Positions 31,901 through 43,100 of a DNA stretch of 64,000 bases are shown here, piece by piece. This DNA comes from Mesostigma viride (Eukaryota; Streptophyta; Mesostigmatophyceae; Mesostigmatales; Mesostigmataceae). Position 1 is the stretch's first letter, and every line of letters starts with the position of its first letter. The translations under genes were made by a program, and so were the position numbers. Location of the stretch: assembly GCA_009746045.1 (NCBI GenBank), contig RPFO01000082.1, positions 1,070,677 to 1,134,676 on the forward strand. Reading direction: 5' to 3'. The notes beneath the pieces were generated by a model that saw only the letters and a list, made by a program, of their open reading frames with translations, had not been told where the DNA came from and searched no databases.

Positions 31901-34900
31901 AGTGAGTCACTCGCTTCTTCCCGACCTCTTAGCCAGGAAAACCTTGATATATGCCCATAAGTGATTACCCTTGATATATGCCCATAAGTGATTACCCTTG
32001 ATATATGCCCATAAGTGATTACCCTTGATATATGCCCATAAGTGATTACCCTACCGTACGCAGCAGCCTCGAGAAATACAGGCAGTCTATCGTGGCAGCC
32101 GTGGCCGCTAACCACCACGACTACCCTATGCCAGCCTGGTACAGCTGCGGCCGCTAACCACCACGAGAATGGAGACAGCCCCTCACGAAGCCGTGCACTC
32201 CCTCCCCTACCTGGTACAGCTGCGGCCCCTTGTCATCATGCCCCGCGATGAGGAGGGACACACCGAATGGCCGCACGCCTCTGCGACCAAAGGACAGAAA
32301 AGGGGAAACCGAAAAGGTGGCCAGCCAAGATCGGCCGAGAGGCAGACGGCAGACGGCAGACGGCAGACGGCAGAAAGGGGAACAAGGGCGGGGCCATGGC
32401 GTTCAAGTTCAGAACGGGGAAGGCAGAGGTGCGAGAGCGTCACAAGACAGGCATGGCAACCACCCGTTCCTCCTAAAGCCCAACGTAGACGCCAGTCACC
32501 GATCCTGCTCCAGCCCAACGTAGACGCCAGCCACCCATCCTCCTCCAACCCAACGTAGACGCCAGCCACCAATCCTCCTCCAATCCAACGTAGACGCCAG
32601 TCACCAATCCTCCTCCAACCCAACGTAGACGCCAGGTACCCATCCTCCTCCAACCCAACGTAGACGCCAGTCACCCATCCTCCTCCAACCCAACGTAGAC
32701 GCCAGTCACCCATCCTCCTCCAACCCAACGTAGACGCCAGTCACCAATCCTGCTCCAACCCAACGTAGACGCCAGGTACCCATCCTCCTCCAACCCAACG
32801 TAGACGCCAGCCACCAATCCTGCTCCAGCCCAACGTAGACGCCAGCCACCAATCCTCCTCCAACCCAACGTAGACGCCAGTCACCAATCCTCCTCCAGCC
32901 CAACGTAGACGCCAGCCACCAATCCTCCTCCAACCCAACGTAGACGCCAGTCACCAATCCTCCTCCAGCCCAACGTAGACGCCAGCCACCAATCCTGCTC
33001 CAGCCCAACGTAGACGCCAGGTACCCATCCTCCTCCAACCCAACGTAGACGCCAGCCACCAATCCTGCTCCAGCCCAACGTAGACGCCAGCCACCAATCC
33101 TGCTCCAGCCCAACGTAGACGCCAGGTACCCATCCTCCTCCAACCCAACGTAGACGCCAGTCACCAATCCTCCTCCAACCCAACGTAGACGCCAGGTACC
33201 CATCCTTGGAAATGGGGGACAGGGTCACACATCATCAGAGATGAAGGGGCCGCTTGGGCCCACAAAGGCACCTAATGGGCGCTTGCACCGCCAACGCTGG
33301 CTCCACTTGGCGCTTCTCCGGCGTGCCAGCATGGCTTTTATTTATCCCACCAGCCCCTACTAACCCTCCGAGGGAGAAAAGCCGCATGAGCACCTCCACC
33401 GTTCCCAACCATCCCTCTGCCTTCCAGCAGGAAAGACGGCCATCCATGTAATTACACCTAGCCCCACACGTCACCTTTCCAGAACTCCTAGCCTACTGTC
33501 GGCATGCAGCAGCACGGCATGCAGCGGGTAACGGTGGCTCACAACCCGCCCGCTGCTCCTCCTGTTGCACCCCCGCAAATGCTTCTGCCTGCGCTCCTGC
33601 ACATGCTTTCCCTCACCTGCTCCCCCGCCCACTTTGGACCCTTGCCACGACCCGTTGCGCTGGCTGCATCTTGTGCACATACTTCTCCCCCGACTTCTCA
33701 CCCCTGTCCTGACCCTTTACCTCAAAAGCCATTCCAGCACTCACCCTCTGTACCGTGACTGCGTGAACTCCTGCACCCAGGCGCGCGCACACACACACAC
33801 ACATACCTAACCAGACAGCCCTCACCCCGACTGCGTGAACTCCTGCCCACCCACCGGCTTACACCAGAGTAACACAGCCGCTCACCCCGACTGCGTGAAC
33901 TCCTGCATGACCGCCGCTGTCTCCCTGACCAGCTGCGCTACCGGGATGGGCTCGTGGTACAGCCTGTAGTATTGCGCGGCCACCTTGCGGCTCTTGCGCA
34001 CGAGCACGCGCGTGTCCGCGCCCATGCCGCTGTTAAGGGGGGGGGGGGGGCGGGAGAGGAGGCAGATGTGTTTTTTTTTTGGGGGGGGGGGGGGGCATGT
34101 GGCGGGGATTAGCATGGCTGTTTTAAGGGTTGATGGGGTCTATCACGCAAGTCCACACCCACGTTGCTGAGCGGAGAAGAGGGGGGTAGGGGGAGGGGGG
34201 GGGGTATAGGTGATTGGGGGGAGGGGCGGGAATATCAGTGGGGGCGGTGCCACTTCGAAGGAAGGCGGTTGCATGGTCATACAAGGGCGATGGGCTGTTA
34301 GATGGCTGGGCAAGTCCCACACACCCTCTGGTATTGATCAAGCATTTCAGGTGGTGTGCCTGGCAGCCTGGCCTGTACGGCTGTGCCTTTTCCCACCCCA
34401 GCAGCAATGCGTGGCCTCACGTGCGCAAGTAGGGAAGGGTTCTGCCTTCAATTTCCAACATGTTTTCTTGCTGGATTTGCTGATGGCCAGATTCACGTCT
34501 CCCAGCGTGAGACAGCACCCGCCACAATCCCTGACTCTCAACATAGCAGACCCGGGGGCAAACCGCAGCGACACTGCCGCTCACTTGTGTGCGTACGCGC
34601 ACGCATCAGAGGGGACGCGCGGTCAGGGCGCAGCTCACAGCCTGACGTGGTTCACATCTGCGCCATATGCACACAAGCTGCCTCATTTGATGGAACGAGG
34701 CAAGGACGGGAGTCGAGAGGATATCACTGCGACCAAAGTCCTGAAATGAAGAGTCACCATATCAAGGAGACAACCAGTCACCCTACGCCTGCCTGTACTC
34801 ATATTGCTACCTGTACTCACATGTGCACAAGGCCGACGCAGCTGATAACGTCAAGAAAGGCAGCAGGTCCACGGATGTCGCTGCTCACCTGTACTTGGGC

Positions 34901-36257
34901 GCGCTTGCAACCATAATCGTGTCCATGGCAGCGCGTGCTCACCTGTACTTGGATGCGCTTGCAACCATAATCGTGTCCATGGCCACACGTGCTCACCTGT
35001 ACTTGGGCGCGCTTGCAACCATAATCATGTTCATGGTCGCGCGTGCTCACCTGTACTTGGACGCGCTTGCAACCATAATCGTGTCCATGGCCACGCGTGC
35101 TCACCTGTACACGAGGCCGATGTTGGGCGTGAGTAGGCAGATCTTTTGGACCTGGGGAGTCACGCGGGCACCCAGCAGGCACGGGCACAAGGCAACGGCC
35201 CGGCAACAGTACAGGAAGGTACGACAAGAGGATGAGATGCATGGACAGCATGTCAGCAGGCAAGGCGGGTAGTTAACTATCAAAATGAATGTGCACTCAA
35301 TAAAGACACCAAACCAACATCAGACGACAAACAGACAGGAGCACAACCGGAACATAAGCTGACGCTTTGCATCAAGAACATGGCCCAGCACGGACCAAGC
35401 ACATGCACGACCAGACCTAGCCCATGTCCCCATGATTGTCCATCACAGTACCTGGGTAGTTTCCAGTGTTGCAAGAACCACTATGCGTCTACAGACAGCC
35501 CAGCGTGTTGGCGCCCTGCTTTCACAAAACAGTAGCAACCTACTGCGTGCACGTTCCATCGTTGGCGACTTCTGCGCTAGATTACGGCATGATGGTAAGC
35601 AAAGTAGAGTGCGCAGCATGAGCCATGCAGCAAGACAGGGCTGCGAATGACTCAGTGTGTTTCATGCGCGTGCCGTCATGGGGACGGACGAAAGACGGCA
35701 ACACAGGCATATCGCTCCCAACAAAAAGTTTGATGCAGAGTAGGCACAAGGGCCGCTGTGTCAACCAGCGATGCCGGCAGTGTTCACGCGACACGCACCG
35801 ACGATTCATCAATCAAGACGGACGGCAGCTTCTTTTCCGTAGCGATGACGACTCCATTTGTGGCTGCGTGGCAACAGGCGCAGAACACGGGTCCATATCG
35901 CGTTATAAAAGATAAAGCCGACGGAACCAGAGATCGTGCACGTGTGAGATGGCGTAGTCATACCACCGACCTCGCTACTTAGGCAAAAACCAGGGAAATA
36001 TAGGGTTACGCAGGCACAACGTACCCTCGATTCCTAGGGAGGTTGCTCCAGCTGCGACGGCGTTGAGTGCGTATTCAATTTGTACAAGCTTTCCCGACGG
36101 ACTGCAGGAGGAAAACATCAGAAGAAGTAAAGGCACGGGTATGAATCACCGAGGCATCGGTGACACCAAGGAAGAAATCGGCATGCGGTACTGAATTCTG
36201 TGAGAAAAGCACTTACCTGAAGGTCGTCAAAGAAAAGGAGTACTGGCTGTCACCCAT
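28964..36257 (-). CDS. PSMA2: 20S proteasome subunit alpha type-2
   Basis: Alpha-ring subunit of the 20S proteasome, in cytosol and nucleus. Ten exons: 36257-36217, 36101-36025, 35863-35799, 35151-35105, 34029-33886, 32280-32211, 31602-31517, 30826-30764, 30361-30296 and 29012-28964. All introns are GT-AG and all phases join, giving exactly 235 aa, the usual length. Landmarks: N-terminal [20 protein letters not shown], which forms the alpha-subunit gate; [67 protein letters not shown]; and a C-terminus [15 protein letters not shown]. Divergently arranged with RPB11. Introns contain a SINE, a 35-bp satellite, a CCCT-rich tract and tandem copies of exon ends. Confidence 0.97.
29640..29880 (-). 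mobile_element. tRNA-derived SINE-like repeat, copy 1 (proteasome alpha-2 intron 9)
   Basis: About 240 bp shared with 43225-43470 and partly with 50645-50745. On the minus strand it contains TCCTATAGTCAGCAAA, GCGAGAGGTCCCCAG and a B-box-like AGTTCGATTCC, the layout of a tRNA-derived head. A unique body follows (GATTCATTTGCAGATCGCG, CCGCGG, AACGCAAATGGTTTTCACC). No coding capacity. Confidence 0.65.
30180..30275. repeat. GGGCCGAGA/GGGTCGACA minisatellite
   Basis: Imperfect 12-24 bp units (AAGGGTCGACAAGGGCCGAGAGG) in proteasome alpha-2 intron 9, ending just before the exon 9 donor. Confidence 0.75.
31072..31400. repeat. CCCT-rich low-complexity tract in proteasome alpha-2 intron 7
   Basis: About 330 bp of CCCTCC/CCCCTCC units. 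Open on both strands only because of its composition. The minus (sense) strand is GGGAGG-rich and G-quadruplex-prone. Confidence 0.95.
31943..32051. repeat. 27-bp tandem repeat, four copies
   Basis: TTGATATATGCCCATAAGTG followed by ATTACCC is repeated four times with no visible change, in proteasome alpha-2 intron 6. Perfect identity means recent expansion. Confidence 0.9.
32473..33206. repeat. 35-bp satellite, about 21 copies (proteasome alpha-2 intron 5)
   Basis: Each unit carries CCAACGTAGACGCCAG and then a variable part (TCACC, CCACC or GGTACCC) and ATCCTCCTCCAA. Because 35 is not a multiple of three, every frame reads as a repeat peptide. It is not a CRISPR: there are no unique spacers. 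Confidence 0.95.
33741..33906. repeat. Tandem copies of the exon 5 end and donor of proteasome alpha-2
   Basis: The exon 5 end and its donor (33881-33906) recur as an identical 26-mer at 33821-33846, exactly 60 bp downstream on the minus strand. A decayed copy lies at about 33741-33775. Confidence 0.85.
34883..35106. repeat. 54-bp tandem repeat built on the exon 4 donor of proteasome alpha-2
   Basis: The exon-end/donor TACAG|GTGAGCACGCG at 35105 is repeated every 54 bp at 35051, 34997, 34943 and 34889. Intervening sequence includes CCATGGACACGATTATGG. Five potential donors in a row. Confidence 0.9.
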
Positions 36258-37156
36258 GGCGACCTTCTAGGACTAAAGAAGATGTTAGAATATACAATTT
36301 ACAGACAGGAGTTCAGAACTACAGACCAAGTCGACTAATGCATAAAATTCATTCCCGAGCCAACACGAATTCCAGGAATTTCTTTTCCAGGAAGTTGTCT
36401 GAAATTTGCAGGCAGAGGCGCGTTCTAAAAGGCTGCCGCAAACTGCAGAGCTATGCACTGCCTGCCTACGAACCGCAGCTAATGCAAACTCGGTGTCCGG
36501 TGAGCAAGAGCTAAGGGCTTGAGTGGGCACGTAAGAGCTTGTGATGTGATGAATGAACGATGACAGAACGCGACGTGAAACGTCCGCCCTCAACGCAGCA
36601 CGACTCCCGCCGGTCCCAATATACCGTCGGGCCCGCTCGGGCCCGTCCCCGCCCGTGCGAGGGTGACATGGGGCCGGGTGACATGTGAGAGCACACCAGA
36701 TGTGAGTTGCATTCGATTGTTCCAAGGAAAAAAGCGCGCGAGCTTTTCAGTCGCGGTCTACTGGTAGTTAGTCTTTGCTATATTGAAAGAAGTGACTAAC
36801 TCTGAAAAGAAGTGAACGTGGACATAATCTATTTGATAATACTTAAGAGGCTGGGCTACCGGTAAGGATGCCAGCGGACAATGACCGAGGCATGAAACCG
36901 AACTCGATGTCGCACTTGCATTCTCCAGCGGGTAATATTAAGCACTTGCCATGGCTGCCTTCCATTGAGCATTTACGTAACATAGGATACATCCCCAGGG
37001 CCGCTGTCCATGGGTTGTGCACTCTTGCTCTGAAGGATGGATTTCACAACGTATTTTACTAGATGCTGGAAGCAGGCGGCAAAGCGTATGTGAGACTGTG
37101 AGGCTATTGTCTCTAAGATCACTTTACTAGTGAAGTAGGAAAGATTTCGCTCCGCC
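36258..37156. promoter_or_regulatory. Divergent promoter region, proteasome alpha-2 / RPB11
   Basis: 899 bp separate the two start codons. No gene or repeat is seen. No clear TATA box is visible close to either start. Inference from gene layout only. Confidence 0.5.
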
Positions 37157-40100
37157 ATGAACGCCCCAGACCGCTCTGAGCGTTTCGTCCTGCCAGAGGG
37201 CGTGAAAAAGTGCGTTTACTTGACGGGGTTTCATCCATTCACTAGCAATTATGCTTTCGCGTGCCAACCGGCCGGCCTTCTCGTCGCCTGCGACAAAAAA
37301 GCTAATCGCGTTCTGCATGGGTTCTCTTTTTCGTCGCATCTTCGCCATCAGGCTATCTTACGAGAAGGACACCAAAGTGCCGAATGCTGCAATGTTCGTT
37401 ATCCAAAGAGAAGACCACACCGTTGGCAACCTGATCCGCGTGTACGTACTTGTATGGGTCGTTACTATATATGGTTGCTGCGAATGGCCAGCCTGCGTAA
37501 ACCGCGCGTTTCACGATGATATAAATCCCTTTCCCTTTTCGCCCAGTTGGACAGTCTGCAGTGTGCAGATCTGAAAAGTGCCTCACTGCTCGAATATTTG
37601 CAAACAATTCCATGCTCGTTATAGAAGCAACACAACTGGCATCGATGACCGATGATTGCTTTGTTTACCCCGCCGTCGTGGCTGCATATGATATTGGTAA
37701 TTAGTGTCATGAGTATTCCTTTCTCAGATATCTGTGGATGATGGTATTACAAATCACGTGCTAGTGCAACTGATCCTAGGGTCTCATAATTGTGAGGTTG
37801 GGTTCCATTAGCTTAGTTGTAGCGACAGAGCATGGCGCTGCGACCACGGCTTGCTGCCAACCATTTGTTGGTGGCTAAGGGGGTGCAAGGTCCACTAGGT
37901 CGACTTTGCCTTCTGCATGCGGAACTCCTCGCTGGGCATGATGTGAGCCCATACATCCTGTGAAGATATTTTTGGCACGGCATCGGTTCTCCGTAGCTTC
38001 GCTGCTGACTAAGCAAAATCTCTCAGCCCTACTGCTGAATGTCAGCCCTGAGTTGAACTCTGTGCTGCCGTTTTCTATGCCAGGTGCGTTGATATTGATG
38101 GTGGGGTGCCAAGCAAGCCCTGATAGAGCCCTTCACGAAGTGGAGCTTGGTAGAGCTCTTGCTAGTAGCGGAGGAGGGATGATCAGACGTGGGTCGAGCA
38201 TTGTTGTCCACGGAAACACAAGTTTGTCATTCATTCTTCCAAGGACGGGTGGAAGCTTCTATACCTGAGAAAACTTTCCCTACTCTAGCATTGGGTGGCT
38301 GCCCCACGTATTTAAGTATGCAGGTGAAGCTGGCTGGCCACCATTGTGGATGGGCCGTATGGTATTATCCCCGTCATATCAATGTGACAGCTGGTTATGT
38401 AGTCATGTACCAATCACGTGCACCTCTTGTCTTCCTTTTGCTGCAGCAGCATGTGTTGACGTTTTGCCACGGTGCTTTTCTGCCTTGCCAACGACCCCCA
38501 TTCATGAAACACCCCCCGCCCCCCCCCCATACCCCACGCCCCCCGTGCGCAGGCAACTGCTCAAGGACCCCAACGTTCTCTTCGCTGGCTACCAGCTGCC
38601 GCACCCGCTGCTCTACAAGGTCAACGTCAAGGTGAGCGGGCGGGGCGCCGCCACCTGGCCCTCCGCCATACTGGGTGGGCTAGGGCTAGAAGGCAGGGTG
38701 CTTAGGGCCGGCACTGTTGATTGCGGCTGCTGGCTCTCGGCACCGTATCTATCGAGGAGACAACCAGCGCAGGCCAGAAATGGGGAGAATCCGGACCATG
38801 GTAGCTATGATTGATACAAGCTTATGGATAGGTGGCGTACATATGTGCGGCAGGGTGTATAAATAGGGATGAGAGACCGGGCACTGGGGTTGCCTCTGCT
38901 TGTGTTTCTCGGCTCGTCTTGGAATATGCCGTCACGGCTGCGTGCGGCCCAAGGTGCCATCAGGTGCACGTGACCCTGAGCATGTAGTGGCAAGATGGTG
39001 AAGACCTGCGGACCATGGTCCGAGTTCTTCTCGGCCCGGCCCTTGGACACACGGCACCAGCTTGACGGCATCGTCATTCACACGGCCATGACAAGTTTAG
39101 CTCCTCAACACGGCCATGACAAGTTGAAGTCTGTCAGCAGTCCTTTCTTTGGCCGTTCTGTGTGCTCTGTCGGCATGGCTCGCCATCCATCCGCCGCACC
39201 CGCGTGGCTGCTGCGCGGCATGAAATGGTCATGTTATCCACGTTTTGCTGTAGTTGACAAACAGATGCATGAGTAGGTGCATGGGGGTTGTGCCATACCA
39301 TTTGCTTCCGGGCTTAATTAGGGTCTTAGGTGCTGGGCGAGCTAGTCATAGCGAATCCATCACCTCCATGCGCTGTAACAGTCTGCTGCATGTGACGCAG
39401 AAACATATTACAGGGATGTGACAGTATGCCTACCGGGATGCTGCACCTTCTGGCAATCTCCCTCGGTGAACGCTGGAGTCGTTCGATTGTAATGTCCGCC
39501 CCAGCTGCCGTCGTCACTTCACCGGGAATTGCCAATAGCATTTCATGAGCTGGGTGCTGGCACCCAGTTGGTTGCGGCTGGACTGTTGTTTTCTGCAGTG
39601 CCGCAGTCGGGGTTGTGCTCTTCAACGCTTACGACAGTCGCCGTTTCTGTGTGGACTTCAGAACATAGTTGGCAATGTAATGCGGGCAGCGCATGATGGG
39701 GATGTCACCGGACGTGTGCGATGGATTTGATTGGTAGCTTGGATGCAGCATGGTTGCCTGTTAATGCATATCCTGCCAACATCTCTACTGTGCAGCGTGC
39801 CCTGTACAGTTGGCGTGCCCGTTTGCCTTCCTTCCCTCTCACCACTGCGCGGTGATGGTTTTGTGCCTGGTGGGCCTGGTGTGACTTCGTGGTCCCCGCC
39901 AGATCCAAACTACCAAGGGCTCCTCCCCCATGGAGGCACTGGAGACGGCGCTGACCGACGTCAACGAGGAGCTGGCGCTGCTCAAGAAGTCATTCCTGGT
40001 GCGTGCGCTGGATTTATAGTAATAATAGTAATGATATTATATTGTTATTAATATTAATCATAACAATAATAATTATTATATCGATCGACGATCAAGAAGT

Positions 40101-43100
40101 CCTTCGTGGCAAATGCGCCAAGTTTGTAATAATGAATAATAGTAGTAATTTTACTAATAATAGTAATAATTTTACTAATAATAGTAATAATTGTAATAAT
40201 TGTAATAGTGATAAAGGTATTAACAGAAATAACAGTGATAGTGTTCAAGGGGTCATTCCTGGTGCGTACGACGGTTTTATGATAGCAACGTTGTCAAGAA
40301 GTCCTTATTGCACACGCACACGCACACGCACACGCACACGCACACGCACACGCACACGCACACGCACACACACACGCACACGCACACGCACACGCACACG
40401 TACACGCACACGCACACGCACACGCACACGCACACGCACACGCACACGCACACGCACACGCACACGCACACGCACACGCACACGCACACGCACACGCACA
40501 CGCACACGCACACGCACACGCACGCGCACACACACGCACGCACACGCACACACACACACACACATGCGAGCCTCTTTACCCAGCACGTGAGAAGACATGC
40601 TTACACACATATATCTCACATGCTTACACATACACACATACATCTGAAGACTTTTTCGAAATTTTCATGCTGCGGTACCTGGCAGGATGCTCAAATGCTT
40701 GGCTTGCATTTTACTGACCATGATCCTATGGCATCGACATTTCCGCTTAGGGTTTCTATTTGAATGCTAGATAGGTAACCATATGTTTACTGCCAGCCGT
40801 TGTTAGGCTTGCCCTTCTTGTCTCTTGAGATCTAAGTTCAAACACATATACTGGTTGTCTAATTGACATATGCAACCCTGTTCCTATTCCTCCTCAGTTC
40901 TCAGTTCCAATGCTCTAAATGAATCGGTTCCCACCTGGTATGAGGGCAGGCTTGATTGGACTCCCAATGTGTGGATTCTTACTATGCCAAGCCTCTGCTT
41001 GTTGTTTCATTGACGCCAGGTCATCGTCACTAATGGCGGCTCTATCTGCCCTGTACCTGTCGCCCACAATGCCTTTTCGCCTATGCTAACAGGCTGAAAT
41101 CAGTGACAAGCAAACGAGGAGCTATTACTAGAGCTGTGGAGGACTCCATGGTGGCTTCCTTGGTGACTGCCGTGATGAAGATACTTGGTCACATAAACAT
41201 GTGGCATGTAGTTACTGGTATTTCCACGCTAAACTCTGCAGCATGTACCTGCAATTGTCAGAGATGAAGCCACATAGGCCTATGCTCAGTATAACTCTTG
41301 GGATTGGCGGCCTACCTGGGGGTTTGACCGGTGACGTTTGTACAGGTGCAAAACTCAAGTTTGCGCAGGGTGTTATAAATGACCATTCATTTGCGTGAAA
41401 ATTTAGCTCATCTATATCAAGGAGACATCCATACAGCCAATCTTGCATGCATGCCCTGAATGATGAATCACATGTGCGCTTGGTTCAAAATTATGCAGGT
41501 TCAGCTGATTTCAATGATATTATCAGCAGTGAGCAGTTTTATAATTGCATAGATATATATATTTTTTGAAAGTGCTGTCCTCCGGCTTTTTGCCTTTGCA
41601 CCGTGTGCAGTTCTTGGACGTTTGGAATCATGGCATGGCTAACGTGATGACTGACTAGCTACCTTTTCAGTGGTTTTCCATTTGCGGGTATTTCCTCGTA
41701 AATGGTGCCAGGAGAGCGATCGCAGCAATGGTGCTCACCACTAGACACTCCCGGCCAGTTAGGCTCGAAACACACGCCCTGATCACGCATGCTGTTTCCG
41801 GCCCCACCGTCTAGGTCATCTAGTCGCTCTACACGTAAGCCAGCCATAAAGCTGGTTGTCTCTTTGATAATTTCAATGCACAAGGATACACATTTCCATC
41901 ACCATTCATCTTCATCATCCTGAACGACTCGAACACGCGGACAAGATAACGGCAGGCTCGAGCTACCATGGTCCGGATTCTCCCGATTTCTGGCCTGCGC
42001 TGGTTGTCTCCTTGATATATTTTATTTTTGCACGTGGTATGTGCTAATTCCAAGATGTACTAATTCAATGCACTTGCATGCTTTACATCCTCTATATGCG
42101 CATGCATGCATGTGCATGCACAGGTACTTGTAAATAATTAACTAATTTTTCTCTCCTTTGAAGGAGAGAACACCACTTCTCTTTGTCCCTTTACTACTAT
42201 TTATTACTGATCACTGTTATGTTTGTTCTTCCTATATATTTTTTCACTGCCTACACCCCTTCACATTGCACGTATTTTTCATAATTGGAGTGAGCTGGAC
42301 ACGAGGCTTTAGACCCTGTTGGATAAGGAGATCGATCCCGGCCGGGTACCATATGGGGTAGCTCTCAAACATCGAACTCCTGACGTCATACTCCAACATA
42401 TCGCCTGTGCCTCACCATATATCCCAGCTTGATGACCTATTAAAATTAAATCAGAATAACATGCCTCCATTGGGAGATCATGTAGCACATATTCCTTGAT
42501 GGATATGGGTGGAGGTGGGCGGAGCCGCGTAATCGAACTAACCTAACTCTAAGCTATCTAGTCTAGAAAATCCTAACTACACTACTCATCAAAACGCCTC
42601 CTCCTCTTGGAGGGAGGTGGCTTGCCCACAGGGGCTGGCGTGTGAGCCTTGACAATCTTCTGCCACCGCGTCTTGTTCTGCATGGCAGTCCAAAGATCGA
42701 AGGGAGAGAGAGTGGATGCGGTGCTCAAACTGGGCTGGGACTACTAGGTCGGCCAGCAACATCTGGGTGTAGCTCGTGGCATGTTAACGTTTCCCTACCC
42801 TTTTAGGAATGTCTTTGGGGCCAGGCCAGGTCAAAATATGCCGCCCTGGCTGGGCAAGCCGCTGGGGGCCGGCCAGCCCAACGTACTGCAGTGTCGACCT
42901 GGCTGGTGCGAGCAAGATGTCCTACAAATGCTATCCTACGCTGCCAAATCTCGTCCGAAATACGAGGCATACCCTGATACAAAGACTCTAATGACCTACG
43001 CTGGGAAAACCCTACATTCAGGACCTGTCGAAGCATCCTGTGTGTCCGTGAGTGTCCACGCCTCGGCGCCATACGTAAGCACCGTAAGGACGAGGACCTA

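Noticed and set aside
32473-33228. CRISPR-like array or repeat protein
   Set aside because: The 35-bp units are contiguous with no unique spacers, in a eukaryotic intron; peptides are satellite artefacts.
34817-35272. ~148-codon frames on both strands with an 18-residue repeat
   Set aside because: Created by the 54-bp donor repeat; they overlap proteasome exon 4 in the wrong frame.
40277-40763. HTHT/RTRT/VCVC proteins
   Set aside because: CACACG microsatellite in RPB11 intron 4.
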